Below are positions 23,836 through 34,946 of a stretch of 64,000 nucleotides of DNA, in pieces. The notes beneath the pieces were generated by a model, which was given only the letters and a program-made list of their open reading frames with translations, was not told the DNA's origin and ran no database searches. This DNA comes from Homalodisca vitripennis (Eukaryota > Arthropoda > Insecta > Hemiptera > Cicadellidae): NCBI RefSeq assembly GCF_021130785.1, contig NC_060207.1, forward strand, positions 190,920,001 through 190,984,000, written 5' to 3'. The position numbers and the translations under genes are program-made. Each line of letters starts with the position of its first letter. The stretch's first letter is position 1.

Positions 23836-24339
23836 TCTTATATATATAAAAAAAGAATGTTTGTGTGTTTGTCCTTTATAGGAATCGTAAACTATTTGAC
23901 CGATCATAATGAAAATGTATATGTATTTTTTGACGGAGAAGGTTTATTATACTATGCCTATTGATGTATCTCGCCACCAGACGGTACTGCATATTTTAAA
24001 AGTTTTTAAAGCGCCTGCAACACTATAAACTGCGATTACGAGATAGTTACGTATATTAAATAGCGAAAAACTATTTGAAGGCGTTTAAGCTTTGATGTAT
24101 ATTTGTCTTCAAAATACATTTCTGGTTGAACTTAAAGCTTGAGTGTTATAGACCACTTTATAATAAAGTACATGTACGTAGACAATGGCTATAAACATAC
24201 ACTTTTGACAGATTTTCTTGATCGTGGCAACAATACAAACTCTACATCGTCGTTGGAAATATAATTCACTTGATCCAGAAGTGCACATACACGGCAAAGC
24301 TTACGAAAAGCGTGTGAAGCCGCGGGAGGAAACAGCTAG
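23836..24339 (+). mobile_element. Non-autonomous Helitron-like element
   Basis: The 5' end is TCTTATATATATAAAA, followed by GTTTGTGTGTTTGTCC and a GACCGATCATAATGAAAA motif seen at the head of many insect Helitrons. The 3' end is GCCGCGGGAGGAAACAGCTAG. The element sits between A (23835) and T (24340), and both TC start and CTAG end follow the Helitron rule of insertion into AT without duplication. At 504 bp it carries no Rep/helicase gene, so it would depend on an autonomous relative. Confidence 0.75.
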
Positions 24340-24422
24340 TACTATAAATATTAACAATTCTCAATAAGTCCTTGATCCTCTCCACTTTCATAATGAGATT
24401 GCAGACATTTGCTTTCTCTACA

Positions 24423-24632
24423 GGATATTTATCAGCGAGGTGGACTGCTCCAAGTTATTATCCCTCATACAGTTCAAAATCCCGCTCAAACACAAGATCC
24501 CAAGACCTCTTCATCAAATGCTCACCAAAATGAACTACCTACAACATGCCCCTATCCCAAGACTTATGAAGTTGGGCAATGCTGTCTTCCCTATGTCAAC
24601 TTCTTCCAGAACCACAGAAATACCAGTTTCAA
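24423..24632 (+). CDS. Possible internal exon of unknown gene
   Basis: A strong splice-acceptor-like sequence (TTTGCTTTCTCTACAG) ends at about 24422, and the next 210 bp are much less AT-rich than the surroundings. Two frames are open across it: one reads DIYQRGGLLQVIIPHTV onward, the other IFISEVDCSKLLSLIQ onward. A GTGTAA near 24633 could be the donor. I recognise neither translation and cannot choose between the frames. It could be a degraded repeat instead. Confidence 0.25.
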
Positions 24633-24639
24633 GTGTAAA

Positions 24640-25139
24640 TTTATTTATTTTATATATTTATTAGCTTTACATGTGTTAAAAAATACATGAAGTGAACATG
24701 TGAATTAAAATTATCAGTCAGAATTGGAAGGGCATTGAAAAGTTTCCATAGCGGAGTAATAAGCTACTTCTTTGTATAGTTAAGTCTATGTATTGGATAC
24801 TGGTAATCAGTAAAGCGCAATGAGTAAGTAACCAGTACAATTATTGAGAAAATTATTATTACATTATTTTTTAGAAAAACTAGATATTCAAAATATTGGA
24901 GGAAGTGTTCAAATTTTTTTTGTATGAACATTTTTGTTTGTGAGGGAAAGAGACAATTGTCCCCGCACTTTATCCTAAAAGGACCTTTGCGCCTCCCTAA
25001 CTTATATTTGTATCCTCAGAATCTGACACTGTTACAGAAGCCGGTCAGATTTAAGGGCTCCTGTTCTCTGATGTCCTTGGGGCTGAGGAGATTGATATGC
25101 CGGGGCTAGGAAATCTTTTCCGAATTTTAGATATGGCAG
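24640..25139. other. Unassigned stretch
   Basis: No feature is supported. The open frame at 24924-25109 has no recognisable domain. Confidence 0.3.
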
Positions 25140-26125
25140 GTCAGTTTAGCCACAAATATGCTCTGCTGATGACAGTATCATAGTTGTCTGACTCTGCAAT
25201 AACTTTGATAGTAAAACAGGCGGAGCTTAAACTTGCCAGCCAAGTATGACAAATCATCCCTTCATTTCAGATTTTGATCGCACTACCACACCTAAATATT
25301 TCACCGATAACATTCTTAATGTGTTCAAATTTCACTTCGACATCAGAGCTTTGTAGTGTTAAGTGTTAGTGTTTCTCTTATTGTTATTTAATAAGAGCCC
25401 AATTATAGTAAACCAAATTTTGAGCTTCTAATGATGTTAATTTTGGGTAGGGTACGTTAAGCGGACCCGGTTTTTATATCGAAATTGGCAAACGATATTA
25501 CATAATCATAACCATCAATACTGATTAATTATTTTGAACGATTAACTATAATCTATATCAACAGCTGTTAAACACTTTCAAATAATACATGTAAGGTAAT
25601 ATTTCAATTTTACATAAGTAACATTTGATTATTAAAAATCGTCAGTCAATTTTAGAAAAAACTACACAACATTGTTTTGAAAGGTGATGACATGTTTTTC
25701 GTGGCTTCAACATGTTGGACTCGTACCGAAAAAAACCCATCGTGTGAAATGTGTGGGAAAGAAACAAACTGTACTTTGAGAGAAGCAAATATGGGTTGTC
25801 TTCAGTTTTCCTAATTTTGGTTATAATAATTTGTTTGATCACTGTAAATATTAAATTCATATTTTAATTTAAAACATATGATTGTTATTGAGGACTCTAG
25901 ATACTTTTATATCGATTGATAATCTAGGATTTGAGATGCGAATGTAGGTATTGATGATTACATTCTTCGATATAAAAAAAACCGGGTCCGCTTATCGTAC
26001 CCTACCCTTTATTTTTAGACTAGAGTTGAGTTCATTAGTGTCTTTATTATTTGTGACAACTAGTGTAGTGTCATCAGCAAAGAGTATTGTTTTCGGTATA
26101 GAGAAGGCAAAAAGGGAGGTCTTTG
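25140..26125 (-). pseudogene. Non-LTR reverse-transcriptase relic split by a MITE
   Basis: On the minus strand, 26120-26008 reads ILFADDTTLVVTNNKDT, the catalytic FADD box of a non-LTR reverse transcriptase. After the inserted MITE (26007-25445) the thumb-like continuation can be followed in broken frames: EAQN, NNNKR, TLNTTKL and KYLGVVVRSK (about 25440-25250). The remaining part is too decayed to read. It resembles the jockey/CR1 group. The MITE interrupts it between FADD and the downstream segment. Confidence 0.7.
25445..26007. mobile_element. MITE family A, copy 1 (563 bp)
   Basis: The ends are inverted repeats beginning GGGTAGGGTACG and continuing through TAAGCGGACCCGG for at least 37 bp. 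TTT lies on both sides (25442-25444 and 26008-26010), a possible 3 bp duplication, though T-rich flanks make this weak. The interior has no coding capacity. It is inserted in a reverse-transcriptase relic. A second, inverted copy lies at 30037-30677. Confidence 0.8.
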
Positions 26126-26439
26126 GACATATAATAAGAAGAAGGACAAGTCCCAAAAACGGATACAATAGAAATTCAATACTTATCCTTCATGATCTCA
26201 ACAAGAAATAACTCTCTCCTTATCATAGATTTTACATTTATATTGTTTTAGAGTTGTTTGTAGGTTATTTGGCTGTCACCTATCTCTGTTGCTCTTTATT
26301 ACTGTTAGGTATTTTTGTTTTATTAATTATTATCAATTGTTGCTATATTATTATCATTGGTTTTGTTGTGTTCACAGTCCTGCATCATCCTGTTAATCTC
26401 AATTGTAAAATGAAGTTTTCTGTTAATAAATCAAAAATC
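26126..26439. other. Unassigned stretch
   Basis: This probably continues the retrotransposon debris on either side, but no motif can be read. Confidence 0.3.
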
Positions 26440-26665
26440 AAGTTGAATAACAAAAAATTGTTCTTTTGGAGCAAACTTCTTTCTTGTTCTTCACCTGCTT
26501 GGGTTGCCTCTTTTGCCAGCCTATCTACATGTTCATTGGGACCTATCCCCACATGACTTGGTACCCATTGAAAAGTGAAGTATTTATTACCTCTCATCAT
26601 GCAGATTGTAATGGCTGATGCCAGATTTTCTTCATAATCTGCTGAACTTGCTGCCTTTATGTAAG
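26440..26665 (-). pseudogene. RNase H fragment of a non-LTR retrotransposon
   Basis: The minus strand reads SADYEENLASAITIC, then YFTFQWVPSHVG and GPNEHVDRLAKEAT. The WVPSHVGIxGNExADxLAKEA pattern is the C-terminal part of the ribonuclease H domain carried by the R1/I/LOA groups of non-LTR elements, including the catalytic histidine and last aspartate region. Only the second half of the domain is present, and the frame then runs into unrelated sequence. Confidence 0.8.
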
Positions 26666-27011
26666 ATCACTATTATTATTTTACATAGAAAAATATGGCT
26701 ATCTACGATACTTATTTGAAAATCAACAATAGAATTTAGTGAAAGATATGTCGATAAACTCACCAAATACTATTAAAGATCTTCATCTTGACCTGAAGAT
26801 GATATTTATCCAAAAGTGCCAATTTTTTACAATTTACATAACATAACAAGGATCTGATAATTATTTCCAAACATAATATAATTAAACTGACAGTTCAGCA
26901 ACGAACACCATTTTCTACTGTCAGTCAATGTGCAGTTACATCAGTTAGTGCCTTGTGTGTGCCTGTGAATTTAGCAGTACACTAGGCTAGTACTAAACAT
27001 AACCTTCAACC
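26666..27011. other. AT-rich spacer
   Basis: No feature can be supported here. Confidence 0.3.
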
Positions 27012-27021
27012 TATGTAAATG

Positions 27022-27214
27022 TTTTTTTTTTTTTTTTTTATCTCTTTTAAGCCTCAGCTTTCAAGCTATGCTGGCTTCGATGTATACTGATTTATTACAC
27101 TGGTATTTATTTTTGCAAAGTACTCTAATTTATTATTATTACACTGGTATTTTGCAAAGTACTCTATCATTCATGTCTTTGCCTGATTGGACCTCCCCGG
27201 GATTCGAACCCGTG
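27022..27214 (-). mobile_element. tRNA-derived SINE, 5'-truncated copy
   Basis: It shares the A-rich tail (T18 on the plus strand), the AAGCCTCAGC block and the CCCCGGGATTCGAACCCGTG block with the SINEs at 8195 and 59112. It is flanked by a 10 bp duplication TATGTAAATG (27012-27021 and 27215-27224). The tRNA-like head is truncated just beyond the B box, so the A box is lost. An internal stretch of about 40 bp around GCAAAGTACTCTA is duplicated. Confidence 0.85.
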
Positions 27215-27248
27215 TATGTAAATGTTGGAAGGTAAGTAGATGAAGCTC

Positions 27249-27279
27249 TTTTTTTATCTCTTTTAAGCCTCAGCGTCTT
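27249..27279 (-). mobile_element. SINE tail fragment
   Basis: The sequence TTTTTTTATCTCTTTTAAGCCTCAGCGT matches the 3' end of the SINE family, after which similarity stops. Confidence 0.55.
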
Positions 27280-28826
27280 AAAACACAAGCTGAACTGCCG
27301 TGACCACTGAGTTAAAAGAGAAATCGTCAGTCGTCTGTCATACTATCCTGAGCAATAAAACAAAGTGCTTTTAGTTGTAAAGACTTTTAGTGCACATTTC
27401 AGAGAAGTTGGAACGCTGAAAAATAATAATATGCGCGATTTCGAGAGATTACTATAGAAATTATTGTTCAGAATTTATTCAATTTGGCTTGAATACAATT
27501 TATTTTGAACACAAAACAAATTATTATTACTTAGTTGCAGACAACTCCACTTGATAAAGGCAATAACACGAGATATTACCTAAAACGAATTTAACTCTTT
27601 TGAATTAGTTGATCTAAGAAGGAGTGGTTTTTAGACCAAATTTTGGATTAGGGTATGTCTTACATAAACATGTATTTGGCTGTACTTTGTAGTTGGTTGA
27701 ATGTGGTAACTCCGTTGCACCTTGTCGCAAAATATTTGAGTTATGTAGTAGGCAACCATTGTCTAAAATGATAATTGGAGGAGACATAGGCGCAGATGTC
27801 TAAGATGGGAGTGCGATAATAATAGTCTAAAGATGCCGTTTATATATATAGATGGCGGCCGAAAGGAGTTTTCGTGATAGGATCATATCAAATAAATTTA
27901 ATGCTCAATTGAAACTCAAATTTTAATATGAACAAGTGTAAATAAGCTTGTCCATGAAAGTTCGCTGCATTTTTGGGCACTGCAATTACGAGAATTGATC
28001 CATTCTTCTCTCACTTTGGTCACTTAAAAAAGATTCCAAAACTCGTTTTAAACTACGAACCACTATAAAAAGGACGATTCCATCATAGTTGCTAACCCCG
28101 GAACACATTACCTGTAAATCTCGAACACCTATCATTAACTCGGATTAGGATACTGGAAATTGTATCCGACACGATATCCTTGAACATCTACAAACTGTAT
28201 CTCACAAACAACGCTGTTTCTAATTCTTCCATCCCCATCCATTCTTCTCTCGCTTCGTCAAAAAAAATTCCAAAATGTATATTAAAATATGAAAACTATG
28301 AAAAGGGCTATTCCATTATGGTTGCTAATTTCAGAGCACATTGACTGCAAATACTTGGTTCAGAAGTAAGAGACAAATTTGATATATAAAAACACAATAA
28401 AAAAATCTTAAGAGTCAAAGAATTGTAATATGTCATTAAAAGGATAATTTTTTCTCCATTTTAACGAACGTTCTCCCCAAACTTAGAAGAGTCATACTTT
28501 AAGTTCTGTTCTTGAGGCCACTTCCATTTAAAAACAAATAATTCTTCTGGACATTCCTCCAAAAGTATTCCGCAAACTTCTAATCGAAATCTCTATCTTT
28601 TTTTAAGTTTGAACCAGATCCAAAGAAAAAATGTTGGAGAATATGGATTTTTACAATAATTAATAGAGGGAATTGTATGTTTCTAATTAAAAATAAATAA
28701 TTGTATGGGCATTTTTATATAACCACATCCCATTGTCTTTATAAATAATGTAATTTAAGTCATAAATCAGTTAAAACATGTCATTGATTGGGACTGTTGA
28801 TTTTAGCACCAGTCAACCTTCCTCTT
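27280..28826. other. Gene-free stretch
   Basis: No gene is recognised. Two weakly similar segments with CCATTCTTCTCTC and ATTCCAAAA occur near 28000 and 28240, suggesting an old internal duplication. Confidence 0.3.
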
Positions 28827-28905
28827 TTGTTGCGTTTGGAATCTGACCCTGTTAAAGACCTCACTCCTGGAATCTGAGCCTGTCATAAATTTCAGTCCTG
28901 GAATC
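28827..28905 (+). repeat. Three imperfect direct repeats of TGGAATCTGA
   Basis: The motif TGGAATCTGAxxCTGT recurs three times with spacing of about 35 bp. No function is visible. Confidence 0.6.
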
Positions 28906-29124
28906 TGAAATCATGTTCGTCTGAAGAGACCCAAATAAATGTTGGCAACGAAGAAGGTCAAAATTAACTCATTACATCGTTTTGACAATAGACTTAGCCT
29001 ACAAATTAAAGTGTAATTCAAGCAAAATGTATTCTGATTGTCTCAGCAAGTGCACAAATGAGTGCACTACAATGTTTAGAAGCGATTTCCAAATACGGTG
29101 GAGCAATCGAGTTTTCTACACATA

Positions 29125-29325
29125 AGAGTTCATTTTTAGATTCTTCGTCACCGACTATTTTTGTACCTCTTCAGAATAACATGACTTCAGATTCCAGAAG
29201 TCAAGTCTGTAATAGCGCCAGATTCAAGACGCTAAACTGAAGAAGGTGAACTGGAGATAAACACAACATTCACATTGAACCAGCCCTTCCCATTATTACT
29301 ACGTTATAGGCCTATGTTGTTGAAG
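29125..29325 (+). repeat. Dispersed repeat shared with 33186-33600
   Basis: The segment with CTTCGTCACC, ATTCCAGAAGTCAAG, AGACGCTAAACTGAA and ACACAACATTCACATTGAA is recognisable in diverged form at 33457-33600, and its end part again at 33186-33262. This indicates an old interspersed element whose type I cannot name. Confidence 0.55.
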
Positions 29326-29329
29326 CTAT

Positions 29330-30033
29330 CATCCCTTTTTATACTGGAAAAAATTTATATCAGCCTTTTTTATTTAGGATGGTTACAAAACTATCTAAAT
29401 CTCATATTTTAATTATTCATTTTTAAAACAATATTCCAAAAAAACATTAACTGCATTACATGTATTCATAAAAAAAAAAAAAATACAAACTAAACTCTTA
29501 GGTAAGTAACCTTGATATTGTTTCTGATTGACGACTAATCCTTTATTGTTGAACTTACTCTATGTTCTCTAGTTTGATACTGGCGTCAGGCTTACTCTAT
29601 GGTGAAAGGAGTTGAGAATTGGACTGTAACCATATGGACATGGACAGCCATAGAGTACCATGTTTCAGTGTTTTGACTATTTTGTGGTACTAAGGTAATG
29701 TATTTGACACTGGTTCAAGTAAATTAGTATCAGACCTGACAAACCAAAAACATAAATGGGAGATATAGTTTTGTGAAGTGCTATCATAATAATTAGAAAA
29801 ACAAATTTATTTATAAACAGTTATTGTCAAGTGTATGTGAGTTCGAAATTAAAGTCTCCCAAATTGCTCTGACGTTTTTGACAGGTATGTAAGGTTAGCT
29901 TTTCGATTTAAATCCGTACACAATTTTAAAAAAAACAAGCCTTAACCTTTTGTAGCTATTTATGAAGTATATTAAATCCCTATATTACTTAGTTTGGATT
30001 ATATTTACTTTAGCCTCATTAGGCTACCTAAAA
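29330..30033. other. Gene-free AT-rich stretch
   Basis: I see no gene, RNA or clear repeat here. Confidence 0.35.
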
Positions 30034-30036
30034 TTA

Positions 30037-30677
30037 GGGTAGGGTATGATAAGCAACCTGGTTTTTTTATATGGATGAAGTTCATCATCGATACCTAATA
30101 TTCACACCTCAAATCCTAGACTATCAATTGATATAATAGGTAGTATCTATCGTCCTCAATAACAACCATATGTTTTAAATTAAAATATGAATTTAATATT
30201 TACGTTACAGTGATCAAACAAATTATTATAACCAAAATTAGGAAAACTGAAGGCGGCCAAATTTGCTCCTCTCACAGTTACAGTTATTTCTTTACCACAA
30301 ATTTAACATAATGGGGTTTTTGGTACGGGTCCAACATGTTGAAGCCAAGAAAAACATGTCTTATCATCTTTCAAAGCAATGTTGTGTAGTTTTCTAAAAT
30401 TGACTGTCATTTTTAATAATCAAATCTTACTTATGTAAAATTGAAATATTACCTTACGTGCATTATTTGGAAGTGTTTACATCTGTTGATATAGATAATT
30501 TAAGTTAATTGTTCAAAATAATTAATCAGTATCGATGGATTATATTGATGGTTATGATTAAAACTCTAGATACTTTTATATCGATTGATAGTCAGAGTAT
30601 TTGAGATGCGAATATTAGGTATCGATGATTACATTCTTCGATATAAAAAACCGGATCTGCTTATTGTACCCTACTCC
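30037..30677. mobile_element. MITE family A, copy 2 (about 641 bp), inverted
   Basis: It has the same ends as copy 1 (GGGTAGGGTA...TAAGC) and a matching interior in reverse orientation, for example TGATCAAACAAATTATTATA. It is diverged from copy 1 and somewhat longer. Flanking bases TTA and TAG give no clear duplication. Confidence 0.75.
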
Positions 30678-30954
30678 TAGTATATTAGATGGTCACAAAC
30701 CATGAAGAATTAAACAAAAATTAATAATACTTGGTGTTGGATTCCTTTTTTCAAAGTTATTTTTGAGTTTGCATTATACTCTGTGACCATGCATTGGAGT
30801 CATTATGCAGACAGCTTGTGAGACAAATAACACATGTACATTGCCATTGTACTTGCAGCTGTTACTCAAATAGGCTACCATATAAATGTTTTTGCTTTGT
30901 TTAAATTAATTTACAACAATATTGTTAATCAATATAGTTAATATTGTAATTAAC

Positions 30955-31708
30955 GGTACTTTGGGATATTATACCGACCACACCAGTATGAAGAACACAA
31001 AAATAGAAATTTATAGAAACAAACATGATAGAACGAAAAAAACAACTCTTCAATTACAAAATTACAAACTTACAAGCATTTCCAGGTATTGTGATCGGTA
31101 TTGTTGTCGCTGTTATCTTATCTTTCTCGAGAATCCTGATTACGGCAGGCCGCGCGGCATCACGTGATTTGCACGGTACATAATTGCCTTTCCATTACAA
31201 TTCAATTTATATTTCTGATTAGCCCCTCTAGAATTTGATATTTTACTGATAGGTACTATCTCGAGGGATGTTTTTCTTTCGTCGACATCAGCGCGGGGCA
31301 GCACCGAAGGTGCTGCCGAAGCCCGCGCTGATGGCCGGAGGCACTCGCATTTTGGGTGGCGGAATGTGATCAAGAATAAAAACAAGTTTTGAGTGTTTTT
31401 TTAATAAAAAGTTTAGTTTGGTAAATGTTTGTTTTTGTTGAATTTTTGTGTTTGGAGAAATGTAGAGGTAAAACACGGAAGTACAACAAAGCGATGCACC
31501 AGCTGAACGGGCGGCGAGACTCTGCAATCACGTTATCTACTAGACGCTCGACTTTGACCTCTGTCTGAGGATGGGGAGGTGTTTGCGATAAGACAATTCC
31601 TGTTTTATATTGACGAAATATTGTTCTACGCTAATCTAGTAATCAGTAGAAACGAAATGTGAAATAACGATTCATGTCTGGGTGTGGTCGGTATAATCCC
31701 AAAGTACC
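30955..31708. mobile_element. 754 bp element with 8 bp duplication and GC-rich core
   Basis: The ends are inverted repeats GGTACTTTGGGAT...TATACCGACCACACC of about 30 bp, one carrying a 2 bp insertion. TAATTAAC stands on both sides (30947-30954 and 31709-31716), an 8 bp target-site duplication, as in hAT, P or Merlin-type elements. The interior is unusually GC-rich for this window and includes a strong hairpin at 31288-31331. No transposase is present, so it is non-autonomous. Open frames on the minus strand within it (31140-31385, 31288-31527) have no known domain. Confidence 0.85.
31288..31331 (+). repeat. GC-rich hairpin inside the 754 bp element
   Basis: CAGCGCGGG pairs with CCCGCGCTG, and between them GCAGCACC pairs with GGTGCTGC around a GAA loop, with a CGAAG bulge on one side. 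Seventeen strong pairs in 44 bases make this the most stable compact hairpin seen in the window. Confidence 0.9.
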
Positions 31709-31716
31709 TAATTAAC

Positions 31717-32199
31717 TATAATTAAATTTTTTTTGTATCTGATAGCTTGGGTATTTCTAATCATTATTTTGGTACCCTGATAGATTGTAGTATTGGCTGC
31801 TTTCTATACTGCAGACGTGTTAGGTTTATTAATTATAATGTTACTTTATAATAATATAATTTTTTACATGTAACTATTGATTGTGGCTGTAGAATAACAA
31901 GTGCCCATGACTACAATTGAATCAACAACACAAATGATCAATTATAAATACTTCAACTTTTGGATACTAAAACATTATAATTACCTTATAGTTATTTACA
32001 AATAATTGTTACCAGGTTTTAAATATATTAACCCTTTTAAGGCCAAATAAATAAAAATAAATGATATTCAAAATGCAAAGGATCTATGGATCTCTAAAAG
32101 CTATGATAATGCTCAGAGCCATCTGATTTGTTATGAGAAAATGGATGCTTTATGGCCAGCCTCAATTTGATACTTTTATGCGCATTTACAAAAACACAT
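31717..32199. other. AT-rich spacer
   Basis: No gene or repeat is recognised. Confidence 0.3.
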
Positions 32200-33060
32200 G
32201 GTAACTCAGGCAAAACAAGCTCTAACTTAGTAATTTTTATTTTATTTTTAAGCTGATATACTGAGCAATATTTCTAGCGTAAAATTATACCTGACCATAT
32301 AAATTTTTCAAAAACGTAATAAGAGTACCATTTGAGAAGCCATCCATTAATTCCATAATACTGCAATTTTTCAAGAAGGTTGATACAGTCAAGCCTTCAC
32401 GAAATCTATGTCAACTTGGTAGGTCTTTGCAAAAGCTGAATATATGTAGCTTTCAAAGAGCATGAGGTTTTGTAATAATGGACCTTCTGGGGAGAAACCG
32501 ATGCTGTTCCTTAGTAAAATCCCTCTTTAAGAAGAAAGATAACTGATCCTGTATAAGGCTTTTGAAAACTTTTCCAAGTGCTAGCTGAATGGTTATATGA
32601 GTCTATAATTCTTCATGTCATTGATACAACCAAATTTTTGAATGGACACAACACAACTGAACTCAAGTCTGACAACTCGAACTGTAATGAAAATTCTGAG
32701 GTCGAGAAACGTATTAAAAAACATTGTTAGCTGGGGAGAAAAAGTAGCATGACAGTGTTTCAATGTGGAAGGAGGAATCTCATCCAGGACTGGGTCACGT
32801 TATAGGGATCAAGAGCAAGGAGTTTTAGCATCCACATCTTCTTGTTTTAACACACACTTAGAAATGTTTAGTATACTGTACTGTAGTTGTGCTGCCCTTA
32901 TGGTACGTAGAAGCGTTTGAAGATGATAATACACATGAAAAGTATTCAGCAAAAAGATCTGATGAGCTTTTGATAAATCCCGAGGATGCTCTAATATTCA
33001 AAGGTGTAGTCCCTAAATGTTCATTGTTGACAGAATGAACATAAACAGAATTAATAATTT
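32200..33060 (-). pseudogene. Non-LTR reverse-transcriptase relic
   Basis: In broken minus-strand frames the following can be read in order: SSDLFAEYFSCVLSSSNAST (about 33000-32890), INDMKNY (about 32620), a GFSPEG block with LLQNLMLFESYIYSAF (about 32500-32430), DFVKA (about 32400) and LEKLQYYGINGWLLKWYSYY (about 32370-32310). These correspond to the segment upstream of the catalytic domain, the NYRPI region, the GFxxGxST block, the D-x-x-KAFD box and the helix that follows in non-LTR reverse transcriptases. Many stops and shifts show long decay. Confidence 0.7.
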
Positions 33061-34309
33061 TTAACAGAGTAACATTGTTTGCTGAGAATCCTGCACTTTA
33101 CTGAGATAAATAATAAACCAGTACGCTCCCTCTCGTGCGGGCCGATTTGGTGATAGAAATGAGTAATCTGCTCTCAGGATGGTGTTGAATGGTGACATGG
33201 AGCTTAACTTAACATTCACATTAAATCAACTCTTCCCACCATAACCACGTTATGTTTAGAAAACTCAGTTGGTCCACAGTTCTTAGGATGATATCTAAAA
33301 CATTGTAGTGTTCTTAATTAAGTGCACCTGATGAGACAATGACAACATACCTTCATCTAGATTGCACTGGATCACTGCCTGGGTAAACTGGACAAAGTAT
33401 TTTGTAGCCTAGGTGTCTGTGATTCCGAAACGATGCAAAGGTTTGTTTTTGAATGTCTTCGTCACCAAATTTGGATTTCTTCAGACATATTTGGATTTCG
33501 TGGACTCCAGATTACAAGAGTCAAGTTTGTGAAAGTGTCAAGTTTTAGACGCTGCACTGAAATGGAGTTAAACTCAACATTCGCATGTTCTGAGATAGCA
33601 CGATATATTCCGCTCAGAACATTATTTAGTGTTATATATTTAATCAGTGAGATGTTCCTCTTACAGTACACAAGAGTAAAGATATAGGCTAATCGTTGTT
33701 TTAGCTTTGAGATACTCAAATTTAAGCTGATGAAGTAAAATATATATGTATTTGAGACAAGTTCCTATTTATAAGGCAGTTTTAATCTTTTTCACCTTAG
33801 TCAGATACATGGTCAGCAGTTAATAGAGTGCTCTTCTTGGGGTTTGTCAAACAACCTACTTTATTGAAGTCCTGACAGAATATTTTACCAGATGAGGAAA
33901 ATTTTTAAGAGGAAAAAGGTGCACTCTCTGTAATAAAAAGAAGCAAAATCTGTCAGTAATGGTGTTAATGTGGATAACATCGTTGAATAACTGAACTTTG
34001 ACGCAAATGATCTTGGGCTTTGAACACCTAACGGAAAAAATTGTAGAAAGAGAATAAGGTATTGTTTTGAGGGAAAGTAAAGTGGAGGTTTTGAAGTGCA
34101 ATTGTACATAAAGTAAATAACATGTGTGTAATTCTGATTACTCTTTTATTGCAATATAGGCCTAATCTGGTTTTAGCAATTCCGTATTGTCTTAGGATCC
34201 ACGTTAATTTTATAGCCACTATCAGCATTTTAGCGGATTATTTGTGATATGTGTTTATTATTATTAGCGGAATACGTGCTTGTCCATTCTATGGATAATC
34301 AATGAAATG
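33061..34309. other. Old repeats, no gene
   Basis: It contains diverged copies (33186-33262 and 33457-33600) of the repeat at 29125-29325. Open frames at 33433-33719 and 33856-34228 overlap one another on both strands and have no domains. Confidence 0.4.
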
Positions 34310-34415
34310 AAATATGTTTATTGTCCTTAATCAACAGTAGTTGCAATAGACATAGTCAAATGTACACAGCCTTAGTGTAATCTTAGATATTAAAGGTTAC
34401 ATGTCAAATTATATA

Positions 34416-34946
34416 GGTCAAATAGAATAGATTTGTAGTCAAAAAAAGTGAATAAGAAATGGTAAATCTACATTTAAAATGCATAACAATACGTGTAATA
34501 AGTTTAAAAACATATAAATGAATAAAACCTATAAATAAATTAAACACACAAATAAATACAAAGATTCAAGTAAAAAAACATATTTACATAATATCTTGGA
34601 TTACAATTTTATGGAATAGAAATTCCCATTTTCAAATTCAGCTGCACTATAAAATACTTGACTAATCAGCCAATTTTTCGGGTCAAATAAAAATACATCT
34701 ATAGTCAAAAAAAGTGAATAAGATAAGGTAAATCTGCATTTAAAATGTATAACAATAAGTGTAATAAGTTAAAAACATATAAATGAATAAAACCTATAAA
34801 TAAATTAAACACACAAATAAATACAAAGATTCAAGTAAAAAACACATATTTACATAATATCTTGGATTAAAATTTTATAGAATAGAAATTCCCATTTTCA
34901 AATTCAGCTACACTATAAAATGCTTGACTAATCAGCCAATTTTTAA
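34416..34946 (-). repeat. Tandem duplication (about 265 bp) of the retrotransposon 3' end
   Basis: Units 34416-34679 and 34680-34946 are nearly identical. Each includes the last codons of the reverse-transcriptase frame (QAFYSVAEFENGNF in the intact copy) and the 3' untranslated part, with indels mostly in homopolymers. Confidence 0.85.
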
